This document shows positions 1-12,785 of a stretch of 64,000 nucleotides of DNA, piece by piece. The position numbers and the translations under genes are program-made. Each line of letters starts with the position of its first letter. The first letter of the stretch is position 1. The notes under the pieces were generated by a model. The model made no database searches. It had not been told where the DNA came from and saw only the letters and a list, made by a program, of their open reading frames with translations. The DNA is from Paraconiothyrium sp. Pb-2020. Taxonomy: Eukaryota; Ascomycota; Dothideomycetes; Pleosporales; Didymosphaeriaceae. The stretch lies in assembly GCA_022419385.1 (NCBI GenBank), contig JAJUBI010000008.1, forward strand, positions 992,001 to 1,056,000, written 5' to 3'.

Positions 1-1656
1 AGGCAGGAGGGACGGCGTGGGCAGCGTCCTGCGCGCGCTGGGTGGTGTTTTGACGGTGGCTACGACATGCGAGGGTACGTCTTATTGCGTTGGGTATTGG
101 ACGAGTCAACGGCTGGCAGCGTGAGATGTGGGGGCAGCGGCTGTCTTGCTGCGCCCTTATGCACGTCCGGAAGTTGAGCGACTATTGGACACGACGATCA
201 CGACGGCAATATCGGGCTGACGGCCTGTGTCGTTGAGCGTCGCTAGGTATTATCGTTTCGGTGGGTGGGCGGGCTCCTTGCCTCGAGTACCGTGGGAGGT
301 CGAGGGGTGAATGGGCCCAGATGGGGCTACCGAGCCCGTGGCGAATGCGGGAGAGCGGCTGCTAGCACACGTCAAAGTGAACCCTCGTTCACAGGAAAAG
401 AGCCGGACGTACCTCGATGACCTATGAGACGCTGGGGAGCGAGCGAGATGGGAGGTCCAGACGCCTCCCGATGTGATTGCAAGCGCCCGCGATGACACTC
501 GCGGGGTAGGTGCCCTGCTCGCGTCCCCGTGGGCTTGTGTAGAGCCCAACGGGCGGAGGCACACCGCACGCTCACCCCATGGCCATGCGGACGGGAGCAG
601 CGTGCGTAGACGGCTAGTGCGACGATGGAAAGGGAAATCTTTGCACCGCACAGCGAGCATCACGCACGAAAAGCGGGGAGTCCATTCATCCCTCCCTCGC
701 TGGCGCGACACAAGCACAGCGACACATGGCAGCGCGCCCAGCACCGTTTTGGCACCTCGAGCTGCGAGCTTGCGCATGTCCAATGCGTCGCGAGCACAAC
801 AATAGATTGACCGCCCGGGTGTATCCTCGCAGCCGTGGCCAGGTCCAGAGGGCCTTCATCCGGCGCGCTCCCTTCGCGCTCGCCAACACCAACATCATCA
901 GCGCACCCCCACAACACATGGCACGCCCACCGAGACCCTTCCCTCCGCCGTTTCCGGCCCCATACGTGCGACGTGCTCACCGGCACAACCCCCTCCTCGC
1001 AGGCCTCGGTCTGACTGGTCCACGACTGTGCTCGTGCAACCTCTCCGCAGCGCCCCAGCCTCAAGAAGCGAACCGTCACGTCCTCTTCCGGACAAAAGCG
1101 CAGCTGTCGGGCTCTGCAAGGTATCACGAGCGTGCTGTGCGCGGCGGCCAAAGAGGCCACTTCGCCGACCCTCTGTGCGACGCCATATGCGCTGCTCAGG
1201 CGAGCACGCTGTACCCGAGCCCTCACCGCTGCCGTCCCACCTCTCCCTTCGCATCGACAACGGGCCCACGTCTTAGCGAGGCGCCGAACAAACGGCTCAG
1301 ACACTCCCACCCCATCCGTTCTGTGCGCGCATGCAACTAGACGCCCACCATCAGGCACAGCAGTAAGCTACCGCACGACGTGCCTTGGTGATGACAAGAA
1401 TATGAGTATTACCACTATGACTAAAGCCTACACGGCCACTATACATCCCAGGTCCCGTTACAACATTCAACATTTACATGTCTAGAAGAGATAAGCTCAC
1501 GAGAAAAGATAACACGGGGCAGCCCGACCCATAACGCTCCACGAGAATGCAAAAAGCCTTGGCGATGCGGCAAAAACAACATGCTGCTCACGTAGCACAG
1601 CCCGGAATCCCACTCGTGCCATTTTGCGGTTTCCATGACCTTGTGAACAAGGAAAT
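1..1656. other. GC-rich stretch without a supported gene
   Basis: Several frames are open on both strands for 120-230 codons, but their products are Arg/Ala/Pro/Ser-rich with no recognisable domain, which is what GC-rich non-coding DNA gives. The plus strand is G-rich to about 460 and C-rich from about 700 to 1340. G-rich on plus means C-rich on minus, so the left part could be the leader of a minus-strand gene lying off the left edge; this is inference. Confidence 0.5.
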
Positions 1657-4600
1657 CTAGTTGTCATAGTACGATTCGTACCCATGCTGCGACTGTGCTT
1701 GGGGCATGGGCGGCGGCCATCCACCAGATGTCGTGGATTGCTGCGCCCACCCGCCACCAGTCGGCGTCTTGAGTCTCCGTTCTGCAAGGGCCCAAAGTCA
1801 GTGAATGGACTTGCATAATCGGAAGTTGGGACAAATGTTGTGCGGAGCGCTTACCTGCTTCGAAATCGTGCCACCGCTTCATCGTAATTTTGCTGCTGTC
1901 AAATTCACCCTCGTACTCGAGACCTGCCTTCTTCGTCTTCTCGCCTGCCGTCTTGCGCGTATCACCCCAGCTGAAGTCATCGAACTTCCAGAAAGCGTAT
2001 GTCGGTAGAATGAAATTCCAAACAGGCAGCGACAACAGGTAAACAAACATCCACGCCACGTACGACCACCGGTGAGCAGTGATCACAATGAGGACGGCAG
2101 GTAGACCAAGAATAAGGGCAAGTAGTACCAGCGGGATAACAGGTGCCGCGGTATGCAGCACGGCGGCCTTGATGGAGATCGCGACTGATCAAGGTCAGCA
2201 GATTGCAACAATCGGGTGGAAACGGATGACTTACTCAGGTAGAAAGTGAATGCAATGGCGGCGGGCAGTACCAAAGTACCAATAAGCTCAATGAAGACGA
2301 CGAACTGCATGCTGAAGCAGAAGGTACCGCACAGATCGCGCACGAGTACCAACTCCATCAGATTGTGGACCGTACTATTGATCCATCGCCTTCGCTGCGA
2401 TAGAAGCACCTTGAACTGATCGGGTACCGTGGTTTTGCAGACAGCCTGGGGCACAAAAACTTGCTTACGCTTCGGGAACGTCTTGAGCATCAGCGTTGAC
2501 AGATATCGATCCTCGCCGAGCAAGAGCAGATTTTTCTTGTGCAACGTGTCAACCACGTTCTCGGAATAATGCTCAACGACGTCAGGATTGGCAAGGATAG
2601 GGACCCAGTAGTTTTGACCGCCTTTGGGAGCCTTGACACGGTACATGCAGAAACATCCTGGAAGGCAGGTAACACCACCGAAGACGGATTCGAAAGACTT
2701 GGACAGGTGGTGGGAAATGAAGTATTCGAAAACTTGGATCATCGAAACCCATGAGTCTCGCTTGTTAGCAATTTTAGTCTCTCCACAGAGACCCATGATC
2801 TCTGGGTCCTTGACCATGGCGGAGATCATATGCGTCAGTGAGTCAGGAAAAACCTTAGTGTCCGCGTCCACCATGAGCACTATTTCGTAGAAGTCAGGGG
2901 AAATTCCAGTGATCTTCCAGATACCGTTGAACATTTCAAACTCAAGTTCAGTCATACGCTCATCAAACATGACTTTCTGTAAAAACGACATAAGAATGAT
3001 CTGACTGTCTCGCTTGCCACGGTTGCCAGGCTTCGAGTTCTTCTTTTCGTCAGGGGTCCCGCACTTGACTACGACCATCATTGGGACGCGTTGTTGCTTT
3101 TCGATGGGTATGCGGGTATTCTCGCCGTAATCGTAGAATCCAGAATAGACCTTTGCCATGTTGTGACGCTTTGAACCGCTTGCGACAGCAACGTACGAGA
3201 AGGGAACAACTTCGTGCGGCAGCACCGCATGATCTTTCATCATAGCAAGAGTAATCTCTGGCGTAGTGAGGTCTTCTCCAGCACCTTTGATCATACCGTC
3301 GCAGATGACCAATATCAATTTGTGGCTATTCGGGTAATCGGTAGTGGCAATAGAGTCCAGTGTGGTTCGGAGACCATCAGCTCCCTCCGAGTAAGCAGTC
3401 ACCAAGCAGATAGAATGAGCCAATGGGTAGCCGAATGGCTGCCACTCAGGTGGTGGCTGTGGCACAACAGCTTCATGGATGAATCCGGCGGGACCAGGAC
3501 CTTCAGTCTCACCGTAAACGCTTGAGCGGTACTGCTCGGTCGTTCCCGATAGCAGGAGGCTAGATCGGCTTCCTGGGGCTTTCTGATCCATTGGCAGTGT
3601 TCCCTGACTGGCGTTGATTTGTTTGTACATGCCGCTGCCACCATAGCTGGAGAGGACACGCGAGGCGCTCTGGCTAGTCATGGTCGTAGGAGGGGCGCGG
3701 GTCTTGACATTCTTTTCCATGGAGTAAGGACTAGTGAACCTGGAGGTAGACGGCAGGATGCTACCACGCTTGCTGCTCCTATCAGGACCTGCGGGATCCA
3801 TCAACTTTGGCGGGGGGCGGTAGATGTCGTCGCTCCATTCCTCGATCTGTTTTTTGCGCTCTTTCGAGTCGACAGGTCCCAAGGAAGTCTTGGATGCGCC
3901 GAACCGTCTGCTGATGAACCATTGGAAAGCCAGGGCCAGTACGAATTTGGCACAGACGATGGCGAGAATGAACACTAGGGAGACGTAAAGTACAACCTTG
4001 GAGGCAATGCAGCCGATGCTTTCCGTATCGATGGATCCGACCTTTACGATCTCTGTCAAACACTTGGCGAGCTGCTTGTCAGAACTGGACGAAAATGCGC
4101 GCGTCACATCCACTCCTCTTACTGCGGGATTGGTCCGAATCTTTTCGAAGCTGTCAGGCACGCTCACTTGTGTCTTGTTGAACCATTCAAGCAAGTCCAA
4201 ATCCAGCACATCGCCGCCCCAGACCATGAGGTTACGAGTGCTGTTCTTGATGTCGTCCCAAGTGAAATACACGTCTCCAGCGCTGTGCAAGCCATAAAAG
4301 GCCGATCGAGCTGTAGACGACGTGTGACATTGATAACCCAGATAGCGACCGACAGTCGTGTTAGGCTTGGTAGAGCCATCCTGGTTGAAAGGATTGCACG
4401 GGAAATACCACGCTAGATCGCCGTTCGCGTTGGTCGGCACATCCGAGCCGGATGCCAGGTTGATAAGCCCTTTGCAGGCTCCGTTGACGTTCTGGAATAG
4501 AAAACTTGCATCTTGACCTCCATGCTTCTCCGAAAGGTCGAACAAGACGTTTTGCCCCTCTTGGATGCCGAAGGCTCTTGGGTGGTGGGAGTTGAGGAGA

Positions 4601-5460
4601 TTGTAAGCCTTGCCGTGGATAATTAGAAAACCGGTATCCACCTTGTTAACCTGTAGGCGCTCGCCGCCTCCAGCAGGACAGACGGTCTCCGTGAAACCGA
4701 AAGTGAGATAACCGACGATGGTCATGATGAGGACAATAATGCTGCAAAGACCCATCTTCTCCCTCCATGCGCGCTGCTGGGCCTTCTGCACCTTTCCGAA
4801 GCACTTCAGAACCACATCAGGACACCAAAAAGTTATAATGGCACAGTACACGTTCCACAAACTCGGCGGCCGCAAGGCGTCCCTTTCTTTCTGACGCTGC
4901 CTCTCCAGTTTGTCTTGCGTCTTGCTTCGTTTCAGCCTTCGCTGATGGGGCATTTCCTCATCCAGAGGAGCATCCTTGTCATTGTAGCCTCCCCCAGATG
5001 CATTGCGAAGATGCGGGGGCTTCAGGTCGGTGCTTTCGGAGCTCACGGTCTCCGACTCAGGATACTCCTCTCTGCTTTCTCTGATGGGGTCGTTGCCGGT
5101 CGTGGAGGGGTGGACAGTCATCTTTTTTGCATGCTTTCGGTAATGATAGTTGGGGTGGTTCTCGTCGATGCGTTGTCGCTCGGGACGGACCAGGCTGCGC
5201 TTCCGGCCCAATTCATTTGAGCGGGAGCCGTGGGTTGCAGCCATCATGGGGTCGCGGTCCATGGGCACGGGCGTACCCGGCGAGGGCAGCGGTCGGTTGG
5301 TTATCGAATAATTGCCAGGTTTACTTGGCGTGCGCTCGTGCGATCGCGTGTTCTCTAGGTCGGAGGTGCGGCGTCGTCGCGAGGACGTGTTCTCTCGAAA
5401 GACATGTCGCTGATCCCGTCGCGGAGGCGAGGAGGCGTCGGGTCGCTGTGGCAGAGACAT
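1657..5460 (-). CDS. Class IV chitin synthase (ScChs3 type)
   Basis: Makes chitin from UDP-GlcNAc at the plasma membrane. Exons join complement(1657..1781, 1855..2184, 2235..5460), 1,226 aa, normal for class IV. The first ~190 residues are polar and disordered. Two or three membrane helices and a cytochrome-b5-like segment (VDTGFLIIHGKAYNLL) follow. The GT2 catalytic domain spans about residues 690-1030 with VDADTK near 865, GEDRYLS near 981 and the product-binding motif QRRRW near 1021. C-terminal helices come after it, and the tail ends GYESYYDN. The ATG at 5460 (MSLPQRP) was chosen because the frame upstream offers only a GTG at 5493. Introns are 50 and 73 bp. The gene is divergent from the Skt5-like activator gene at 7869. 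Class IV enzymes are orthologous to yeast Chs3, which needs Chs4/Skt5. Splicing of the two C-terminal introns restores the expected membrane helices and tail. Confidence 0.95.
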
Positions 5461-7868
5461 GGTATGCAGCCGCGGAATGCGTTTGCGTGGCACAAGGCCA
5501 GCGAGATAGACGCGGCGGCTCCGAGGAGAAGGCCCGAGGACGTCGAGTGTTGGCGGTTGCTACAAAGAATGGGATAAGGCTGAGCTGGCGGAGTGAGGTA
5601 CGGGAAGGGTGCAAGGCGGTCGTGTGTTCTCGGCTGTTGAGAGGGGAGACGGCTGCGGCTCTTCGCAGTTCAGCGAGCGACGGCAAAATGCACACAGCGT
5701 ATGCGGAAAGAGCGACACTCAGGTCAAACGAAGGACAAAACAACCCTCCAGGCTGGGGTTGCAGTGGGAACCACGGCCACAGGCGATGGACAGGAGTGCC
5801 CCTGATCGAGTCCGGCACCCCCAGCGAATCGTACGCCGCCCCGCAGAAGGATGCGCGAGCACTGGCCGCTATTTACAGGTTGCTCTAGGAACGGCTAGGC
5901 GACGGGGGCGGCAGACCCCAAGCGAGAGCCTTCTTTCTGCGGCGCGCGCTCGCGGGTATTGCAACCTTCTTGCGGCTTCTTCGTGCGATGCGCATATGAG
6001 TCGCGAGCTGGAGGTCGGTGTCTGTGTCGGAGCCGGGTCTGTACTCTCAACTCTGCCCAGGTGGTGTCTCCTCCACGTGCACGGTGAGGACTCCGGTGTG
6101 CCACAGCACGATGCACTATTGCCCGCCCATTGGGCTAGCCCCGGCTAAGCAGGGACCCCCCATCGAGCGACGTGAAACCATTTTCTGGACATCGTCATTT
6201 CCAGATGTATTCACACAATGGGCGACCAGAAGAAACCGGTCAAGCTGCCTGTCGATGCGTCATGTATTCTGGTTGTTTTCGTATGGACAACCGTACCTAT
6301 GCATCGTCGTCTCACAGGCGCAACAGACACGTCTGCAATTGAGAGCGTGCCGAGGTGTGCGTTGTGTTACTGCGGCGGTCAGCGGTTGTTCGCATGCAAT
6401 ATTTGAAGTCGAAGCTCTAGAATCCGCTGACTGCGCGCAAGCTGCCACATGGGTAGCAAACGGCTTCCATTGGTAGCGGAAGCTGAAGGCTCGCCAAATG
6501 TATCTGCAGTTACCTCTTACGTGCAGCTGCTGCTACCGGATGCAGCCTATAGGATCCTGGTCTGCTTAAATCTACGACGCTTCCTATGTGCACCCCGTGG
6601 TTGCATCCGTATTGCCTGGCAGCCTTTCTCCACGAACCCGCTGGGCTGCGCCTGTCAGACCGGCGGCTACCCGTGGATACGTACCAGGCGTGGCAGACGT
6701 AACTTGTATCAGTCTTTGCCTGGAGTGAAACACCATGTCTGTCGGTCCGCATGACTGGCTAAACTTGGTCGCGCGGTCCCAGATTGAGAGCAGACGGGGT
6801 GCTATCCCCGCTGAAGACGTCTTTCTGCCACCATTTGTAACATGCGTACTGGAAGCTAACGTGGAGAGGCGTGCATCCCTTGCGGCGATTTGGCTTTTTC
6901 CAGCACATGTGTCCAATGGGATTGGCCCATTCCTGCGCACACCGTCCGCCCATCACGGACTGTTGGCGGTGACGACAGTCCAAAGAGATGGCGACATGCA
7001 CGGCGCTTGCCTCTTATGCTCTGTCTCAAAGCTCTGTCCACCGCTCTCTAATCCGCCGTCATTATATCAACGGCAGCCTGCGTGCAACGGCCACATTGCT
7101 GCTCAGGGTCTCAGCCGCCTCGAGTCAGTGCGGTACGAAACGCTGCGACCTTCGTCCATTTGGACTTCCAGTCTATGATCCTACCACCCATCCGGCCATT
7201 GTTCACAGTGTTGCAGCCTGTTCTTGGACGTCGCCTAATCACGCTGGGCGGAACCGAGTCGAATTTCGCTCCTCGACTGCAACAAAGGACTTCTGAAAGG
7301 CTTCTGCAAGGCGCGGCTGTCGTTGCAAAAGTAGCTGGACTGGGCCGAATACGGGGCCGGTATTGCGCTGGAGTATTGGAACGTACGCAGCTTTGTGGGG
7401 TCACACGGTAGCGCGCCAGAGCCCTGCGTCTGCGCCAGTGGTGAGCTATTTCGGTCACTTGGGCTTGCGAAAGAAGAAGAAAAAAAGGCGTGGTTTAGGG
7501 CGTTCGTACGAGCTCGTCTACTGCCACAGACCCTCCCGGCACCTCCGGTCATCCGTTCCGCGGTGAGTTCCTTCCAATTCCTATGCAGATCATCCTCAAG
7601 CTCCCAGGCTGCATCTATGCGACGCACCTTTCCCCATTTTTGTGCCCAAATCACACCGCTGATGTTTTCCCCCAGGTGATTTTGCGCGACTCTCTGCGCT
7701 CTATACTTGCTATTCATCTTGACTCGCTCGGGCTTTTGTCAGGTCGACAACCCCTCGGCGAATCTTGTCACCCCGCGGTTGGCGTCTCGCGAGTCAGGGT
7801 AGCAGCCCTGGAGGCAAACACATTTCCTACGGCCGCAGCAACACCTCGAAAACCCTTCTCACGAAATC
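5461..7868. promoter_or_regulatory. Shared upstream region of the chitin synthase and SKT5-like genes
   Basis: This 2.4 kb gap separates two divergently transcribed, functionally linked genes. It is pyrimidine-rich in the sense of each gene near its start: C-rich on minus at about 5460-5660 and C-rich on plus at about 7700-7868. No ORF here has a recognisable product. I cannot place TATA boxes or transcription starts. Confidence 0.5.
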
Positions 7869-9983
7869 ATGGCCATGGCTGAGGCCATCCCGCCACCGCC
7901 CACGAGAGCATTACCCCCACTTCCAAACGACGGCTCGACCGGGCGACCTGACAGCTCCTTCGAAACGAGGCGATCCAGCCGCTCCAGTACGGACAGTCGC
8001 ACACAGTCTCTCAGACGGAAACCTCTACCCGGTGCCACGCCGTCTGGCATTCCCTCCCTCAGCATTGATGAACATGAGGATACCACACCAGGCGCTCGGG
8101 GATCGATCCAGTCTGGCTCCTCCATGGGGCCCAGTTCCACCGGCCACGCGCGACCACCCTCGAGGGAAACGCCAGACATGGCAGCAGGGTTTGTTGAACC
8201 TATAACGCGGGAGATCCCTATTCGCCAGCTGAACATTAGCGACAACTCGTACAACGCAAGATACTCATCTGTAGCTGAAATGGACATTGCAAACATGCCC
8301 GAGGAAGATGACCTCTCCAGGTATACTCCTGATTCTTCGTATATCCACGAGTCGCAGCCTACGTCCCAGATGCCCCCTCCACGGCAATCGTCTATGCCGC
8401 GCGGTGCCGTCTACTCTCCAGATGCCGGATCGCGGCACTCTTCGCAAAGCGACAATAGCGGGGGACAGAACAATTTCAACTTCGGTTTCGAAGCCAACTC
8501 GCCTCTGCAGGTTCCTCACACATCACTCCAGCGTCCCAGTTCTGCGTACACACTGGGCACTGAGCTCAATGCTCAGAGTCGAAGTTCACCGCGCTTGTCA
8601 GTGGGAGGTGGTTCCGCGTCCCCAATCTCCAACAGTCCTCAGGCCAATTACGCTAGGCAACTGTCCGCCAATCGCAGGTCTCCCGATAATAGACCTGTGT
8701 CTTATGTCGACCTTTTGAATCTTCCATACAACCAGCAAATTGCTCCTGCTGCAAACATAGGAAATGCGCAGCTTCGTGGTGCTGTGGGTGCGAATGCATC
8801 GCTGCTGGATTCGAAAAAGACGCTTGAGATGTACAGAGCCAACGTAAAGAAGACGCAGGATAGCGCAGTGCAGTACGAGTTTGCCTTGTTTATGGTTCAG
8901 GTCGCACGTGAAATCATGGCAGCGGATCCCGCCGTGGACGACCAGGGGTTGTTACCCTCGGAGCTGCTCCGGGAGGCACGCCAGATCCTCCAGAAACTTG
9001 CAGATCGCAGCTATCCGTTCGCGCAATATTTTCTTGCAGATGGCTATGCGTCCGGTTTATTCAACAAGGACAAGCCTGATTATGACCGCGCCTTCCCTCT
9101 ATTCGTGGCTGCCAGCAAGCACGGGCATGCGGAGTCGGGGTATCGCGCAGCGCTTTGTTACGAGTTCGGGTGGGGGTGCCGGAAGGACTACGCCAAAGCT
9201 GCACAATTCTATCGTGCTGCAGCTTCCAAAAACCATCCTGGTGCCGCCGCTCGCCTGGGGAAGGCGTGCCTGACGGGCGACATGGGTCTGGTAAACAAAT
9301 ACCGAGAAGGCGTCAAGTGGCTCAAACGAGCGACCGAATCAGCCGACCATCAGTACAACAACGCTCCGTATGAATTGGGCCTGTTGCACGAGACGGGCTA
9401 TGGTGAAGATATTTTCAAGGATGAGGTTTATGCAGTCCAGCTATTTACACAGGCCGCAGAGCTTGGGCACGCGCAAGCTGCACTGAAATTGGGCGAATGC
9501 TACGAACATGGTCAGCTCCGCTGCCCCAAGGATGCCGCGCTATCGGTGCACTACTACAACTGCGCCGCACAAGCCGACATTCCGGAAGCGATGATGAACC
9601 TATGCGCATGGTATATGGTCGGCGCTGAACCCGTATTAGAAAAGGACGAAAACGAGGCATACGAGTGGGCCAAACGAGCAGCAGAGCATGGTAAGCTGCA
9701 CTTGCTCTCTTCCAATCGTGTAAGGGCTAACTTTTCTGTAGGCCTTCCCAAAGCCGAATACGCCTGCGGTTACTTCACGGAAATGGGCATCGGGTGCCGC
9801 CGCGACCCCCTCGAAGCAAATGTGTGGTACGTCAAGGCAGCCGACCACGGCGACGAACGAGCCAAACAGCGACTCGCTATCATTCAGGCCGCGGCCTCCG
9901 GGCAATCGCATGTCCAAGCCAACGACAAGAACAGCAAACTTAAAAAAGGAGGCAAAGACGACAAGGACTGCTTGGTAATGTGA
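7869..9983 (+). CDS. Chitin synthase activator Skt5/Chs4-like, Sel1-repeat protein
   Basis: Probable activator and localiser of the Chs3-type chitin synthase. Exons join(7869..9690, 9742..9983), 687 aa. Residues 1-340 are Ser/Pro-rich and disordered. Sel1-like (TPR-like) repeats follow from about 345 to 650, with units such as AASKHGHAESGYRAALCYEFGWG and AAELGHAQAALKLGECYEHG. The tail is Lys-rich and ends in CLVM, a CaaX box of the farnesylated type, as in yeast Chs4. The 51-bp intron (9691..9741) has a good GTAAGC donor, a GGCTAAC branch site and a TAG acceptor. It is a multiple of three without a stop, so an unspliced reading of 704 aa also stays open. Splicing restores a normal repeat, AAEHGLPKAEYACGYF. 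The gene sits head-to-head with the class IV chitin synthase. Confidence 0.92.
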   Translation: MAMAEAIPPPPTRALPPLPNDGSTGRPDSSFETRRSSRSSTDSRTQSLRRKPLPGATPSGIPSLSIDEHEDTTPGARGSIQSGSSMGPSSTGHARPPSRETPDMAAGFVEPITREIPIRQLNISDNSYNARYSSVAEMDIANMPEEDDLSRYTPDSSYIHESQPTSQMPPPRQSSMPRGAVYSPDAGSRHSSQSDNSGGQNNFNFGFEANSPLQVPHTSLQRPSSAYTLGTELNAQSRSSPRLSVGGGSASPISNSPQANYARQLSANRRSPDNRPVSYVDLLNLPYNQQIAPAANIGNAQLRGAVGANASLLDSKKTLEMYRANVKKTQDSAVQYEFALFMVQVAREIMAADPAVDDQGLLPSELLREARQILQKLADRSYPFAQYFLADGYASGLFNKDKPDYDRAFPLFVAASKHGHAESGYRAALCYEFGWGCRKDYAKAAQFYRAAASKNHPGAAARLGKACLTGDMGLVNKYREGVKWLKRATESADHQYNNAPYELGLLHETGYGEDIFKDEVYAVQLFTQAAELGHAQAALKLGECYEHGQLRCPKDAALSVHYYNCAAQADIPEAMMNLCAWYMVGAEPVLEKDENEAYEWAKRAAEHGKLHLLSSNRVRANFSVGLPKAEYACGYFTEMGIGCRRDPLEANVWYVKAADHGDERAKQRLAIIQAAASGQSHVQANDKNSKLKKGGKDDKDCLVM

Positions 9984-11059
9984 GCAATTGGAAACGGCAT
10001 TTTTGGGCGTTGGTTTGCATGTTGCACTTCGCTTTTCAGTTCAGCATCGACATTGACATTGGCATTGGGACTTTCTCCATCATTTTGACTAATCTTCGGC
10101 GGGACCCGTCGCTTTCTTTTCTTTTCTCTTTGCGGGCGGATAATTGGACAGCTCGATTTTGGAGTTATTTTGCTGGCATCTTGGCGATTTGGGCTTTTGC
10201 ATGCTGGATCAATTGCATCTTCCTGGCTGCATGTTGTTGAATGGGCTAACTTGGAAGACGCCCCAACCATTGTAGGCGAGGGTACCTTGCTAGCGATTTA
10301 AGAGCGTAATGATGGTCACAGAGCATAGCATGCCGAAGCATAGATGGCGTCTGTTCAATATAACACCGTGTTTGTGTATGCTCCAGTCAAGTATCATGTC
10401 AGGGCAGACTCAGATCTAGATCAGGTGTAAGCCAAAATCGACTAGCTTGACCGAATGCGCCTGTACAGGGTACATCAAGTCTGAAGAGTAGACTTCTCCA
10501 CTGCAAACTGTGAAGCACCGGATAGGCTCTGTTGACGACGGCTGTTCGCGGCGCTAAGGTTGTCATTGCCGCGAGAACTAAGGCTGGCCTAAGCCGTTGT
10601 CCGATGAGATGGTCATGGGGAAACCTGCATGGCAATGTTCAAGGGTTAGGGTTTGCAAGGATGCTTGAGCCGCGCACGTCACTCCGATGTTTGTTCTGAT
10701 GTGTGCCGTTGAGGTGGTTGCGCGTCCCGTGGTTAGCCGAAGCGGATGGCGACGCGGCATAGGATGAAAATTGCGAATGCTGTGGGTACGGAGATGCCGA
10801 GGCATGTTACGACAGATTCAAGAATGGAGAGGGACAGTCAATTGGATCTGTTGGTGGTGCCGGAAAGCTGATATTACGTGCATGTCGAGTTATGGGATAC
10901 TTGCTATGAAATACTAACACTGACCGTAACCACCTACGCCGAAAATGCTGAACAGCAGGCTATAGACGCTTGTTTCGAAAACCACCATGCGTTCGTCAAT
11001 ATGGGCATAATATCATAAATGTTGCAACGACCCTCTTTTCCGATGGAGTCCCTCACAGC
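9984..11059. other. Intergenic, convergent 3' ends
   Basis: This is 1.1 kb between the tails of the SKT5-like gene (+) and the aminotransferase (-). The first 200 bases are T-rich, as expected of a 3' UTR. I see no gene, tRNA or repeat. Confidence 0.5.
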
Positions 11060-12785
11060 TTAGCCTTCCGGAGTGATCAATCCGTTGTCCTTCTCCATCG
11101 TCTCCTTGCCCAATCCGAACTCCTCCCTAATCGCCACACCAAATCTCCGTACCGCTTCTTCAATCTGATCCGCCTTTGCAGCTCCATACGTCGCCCTGAA
11201 GAACAGCGTATCATGCGCGTCCTCCTCGCTCGCGTAGAACCAGCTCCCTCGCATGACGAGCGCTCCGTGATCGATAACCCGCATGAAGATCTCCTCCTCA
11301 ATCGTCTCGATGCTCTTCTGCGGGTAATCCGGGTGCTGCTTGAAATCGACCTTCATCCAGTGGAACATCCCAGCCATGGGCGGATTCCAGGAAACAATGG
11401 AGCGAGGGAGGTGCTTTTCGCAAGCACGGAGGATGACGTCGCGTCGCTTAGTGTACTCCATGCGCATGTTAATTAGCCAGTCGAGGTAGCCATCGTGGCC
11501 CCAGTGCTCATCGAGAAGCTTGAACAGAATGAGCTGGGACATCCCAGAGGGGTTTTGCGTTGAGACGTCGGCGTACTGCTGGTACTTGTGGATGAACTGC
11601 TCCGAGGCAGTGATCCAGCCGATGCGGGAACCTGGTGCCATTACTTTGGAGAAAGAATCCATGCGGAGGACGCGGCCATCTGTATCCATGCTAAGGAAGC
11701 TAGGAACGAGCGTCTTCAGGAATTCGTGGTGATTAGCTGGTGGCGGTACGTCAGGTGCGTCGGGGCCGGTGTATGGTTGCATCTGGAGGAAGAAATAGGG
11801 CTCATCTTCTACAATGAAGATATCGTGCTTCTGGCAGATCTTGTACAGCTCACGTCGTCTGGGCCCGCTAATTGTTGCTCCCGTAGGATTCTGGCCAGTC
11901 GGAATCGTGTAGAGCAAGTGTGGCTTGCGAGCTCCCCTCTCGTTGACGTCCCAGTTGGTAAGAATTTTGTCCATCGCTTCGGGAATGAGGCCATCCGAGT
12001 CAATCGGTATGCCGACCATGCGTACGCCCAGTGGTAGGGCAGTTTCGACGGCAGCGGAGAAAGTGTACTCTTCGGCGAGGATGCAATCTCCTGGTCGGGT
12101 CATCATGCGGAGGGTCATGTCCCAGCCTGATGTGCTTCCAATGGTCAGCGTGCATTGCCAGTCCTGGTACGGTGGGCTGTGCACAAATTCGGTGTGTTCC
12201 GTTACCCATCGAAGAAGTTGTGCTGATCCTGACCCTTGGCCATAGTTGAAGGCTGTTGCAATATCGTAGGTAGACTTCATGTTGGCGAGGTCGTGTTTCC
12301 CAGCGGTAATGACCACGCCCGACTCCTTGGTCTCGGCTTCTGAAAACTTGCCCTTCGCCGGTACTTTGATCGAAATCTCCTCAAATGGAAAGTACTCACT
12401 GGATGGCAGACCGCCACCCAAGCTGATGATTCCGGGCTTGCTTGTCAGGAACTTGGCTGCACCCTTGAGCCTGTTACCCTTGCGGACTCTGGCTTCATGG
12501 CTGAAGAAGTCTATTCAGCAGTTAGCACAGACAGGTAAGAACGTGAATATATTGCTTACGGTCCCATCGCTTGGCCTTCGGTTTGCCTTCATAGTTTCTG
12601 AACCTGAAGTCTCTTGTATCCGACGGTGCAGCAATACCCCACTGACCCTCTTTTGCTTTTCTCCTCCTCTTGCCTATTTCGTTTGACTGGATGGGTGCGG
12701 CTAAGAAGTCCGGAAGGGTAACAGCAGCGGTATCTGTGATAGCTGTGACCTCAGGTGAGGGGTCGATGGCACATGGAGGTGCCAT
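11060..12785 (-). CDS. Aromatic amino acid / 2-aminoadipate aminotransferase (Aro8-like)
   Basis: PLP-dependent class I/II (fold type I) aminotransferase of the Aro8 / kynurenine-aminoadipate group, acting in aromatic amino acid turnover and possibly the lysine pathway. Exons join complement(11060..12510, 12560..12785), 558 aa. Visible motifs are SLGGGLPSSEYFPFEEI, the NPTGAT substrate and cofactor loop, VEDEPYFFLQ, and the PLP lysine in DSFSKVMAPGSRIGW near residue 362. The 49-bp intron has a GTAAGC donor and a TGCTAAC branch site; splicing yields the family hallmark RWDHFFSHEARVRKGN. The ATG at 12785 (MAPPCAID) was chosen; the frame extends upstream only to a GTG. The exact substrate cannot be read from sequence. 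Confidence 0.93.

Noticed and set aside
250..1358. Overlapping ORFs of 123-232 codons on both strands
   Set aside because: GC-rich composition, all frames open, no domain and no codon pattern like the real genes in the window.
5127..5888. 253-codon plus-strand ORF over the chitin synthase start
   Set aside because: Antisense to the disordered N-terminus of the chitin synthase; Arg/Ala/Ser-rich without a domain.
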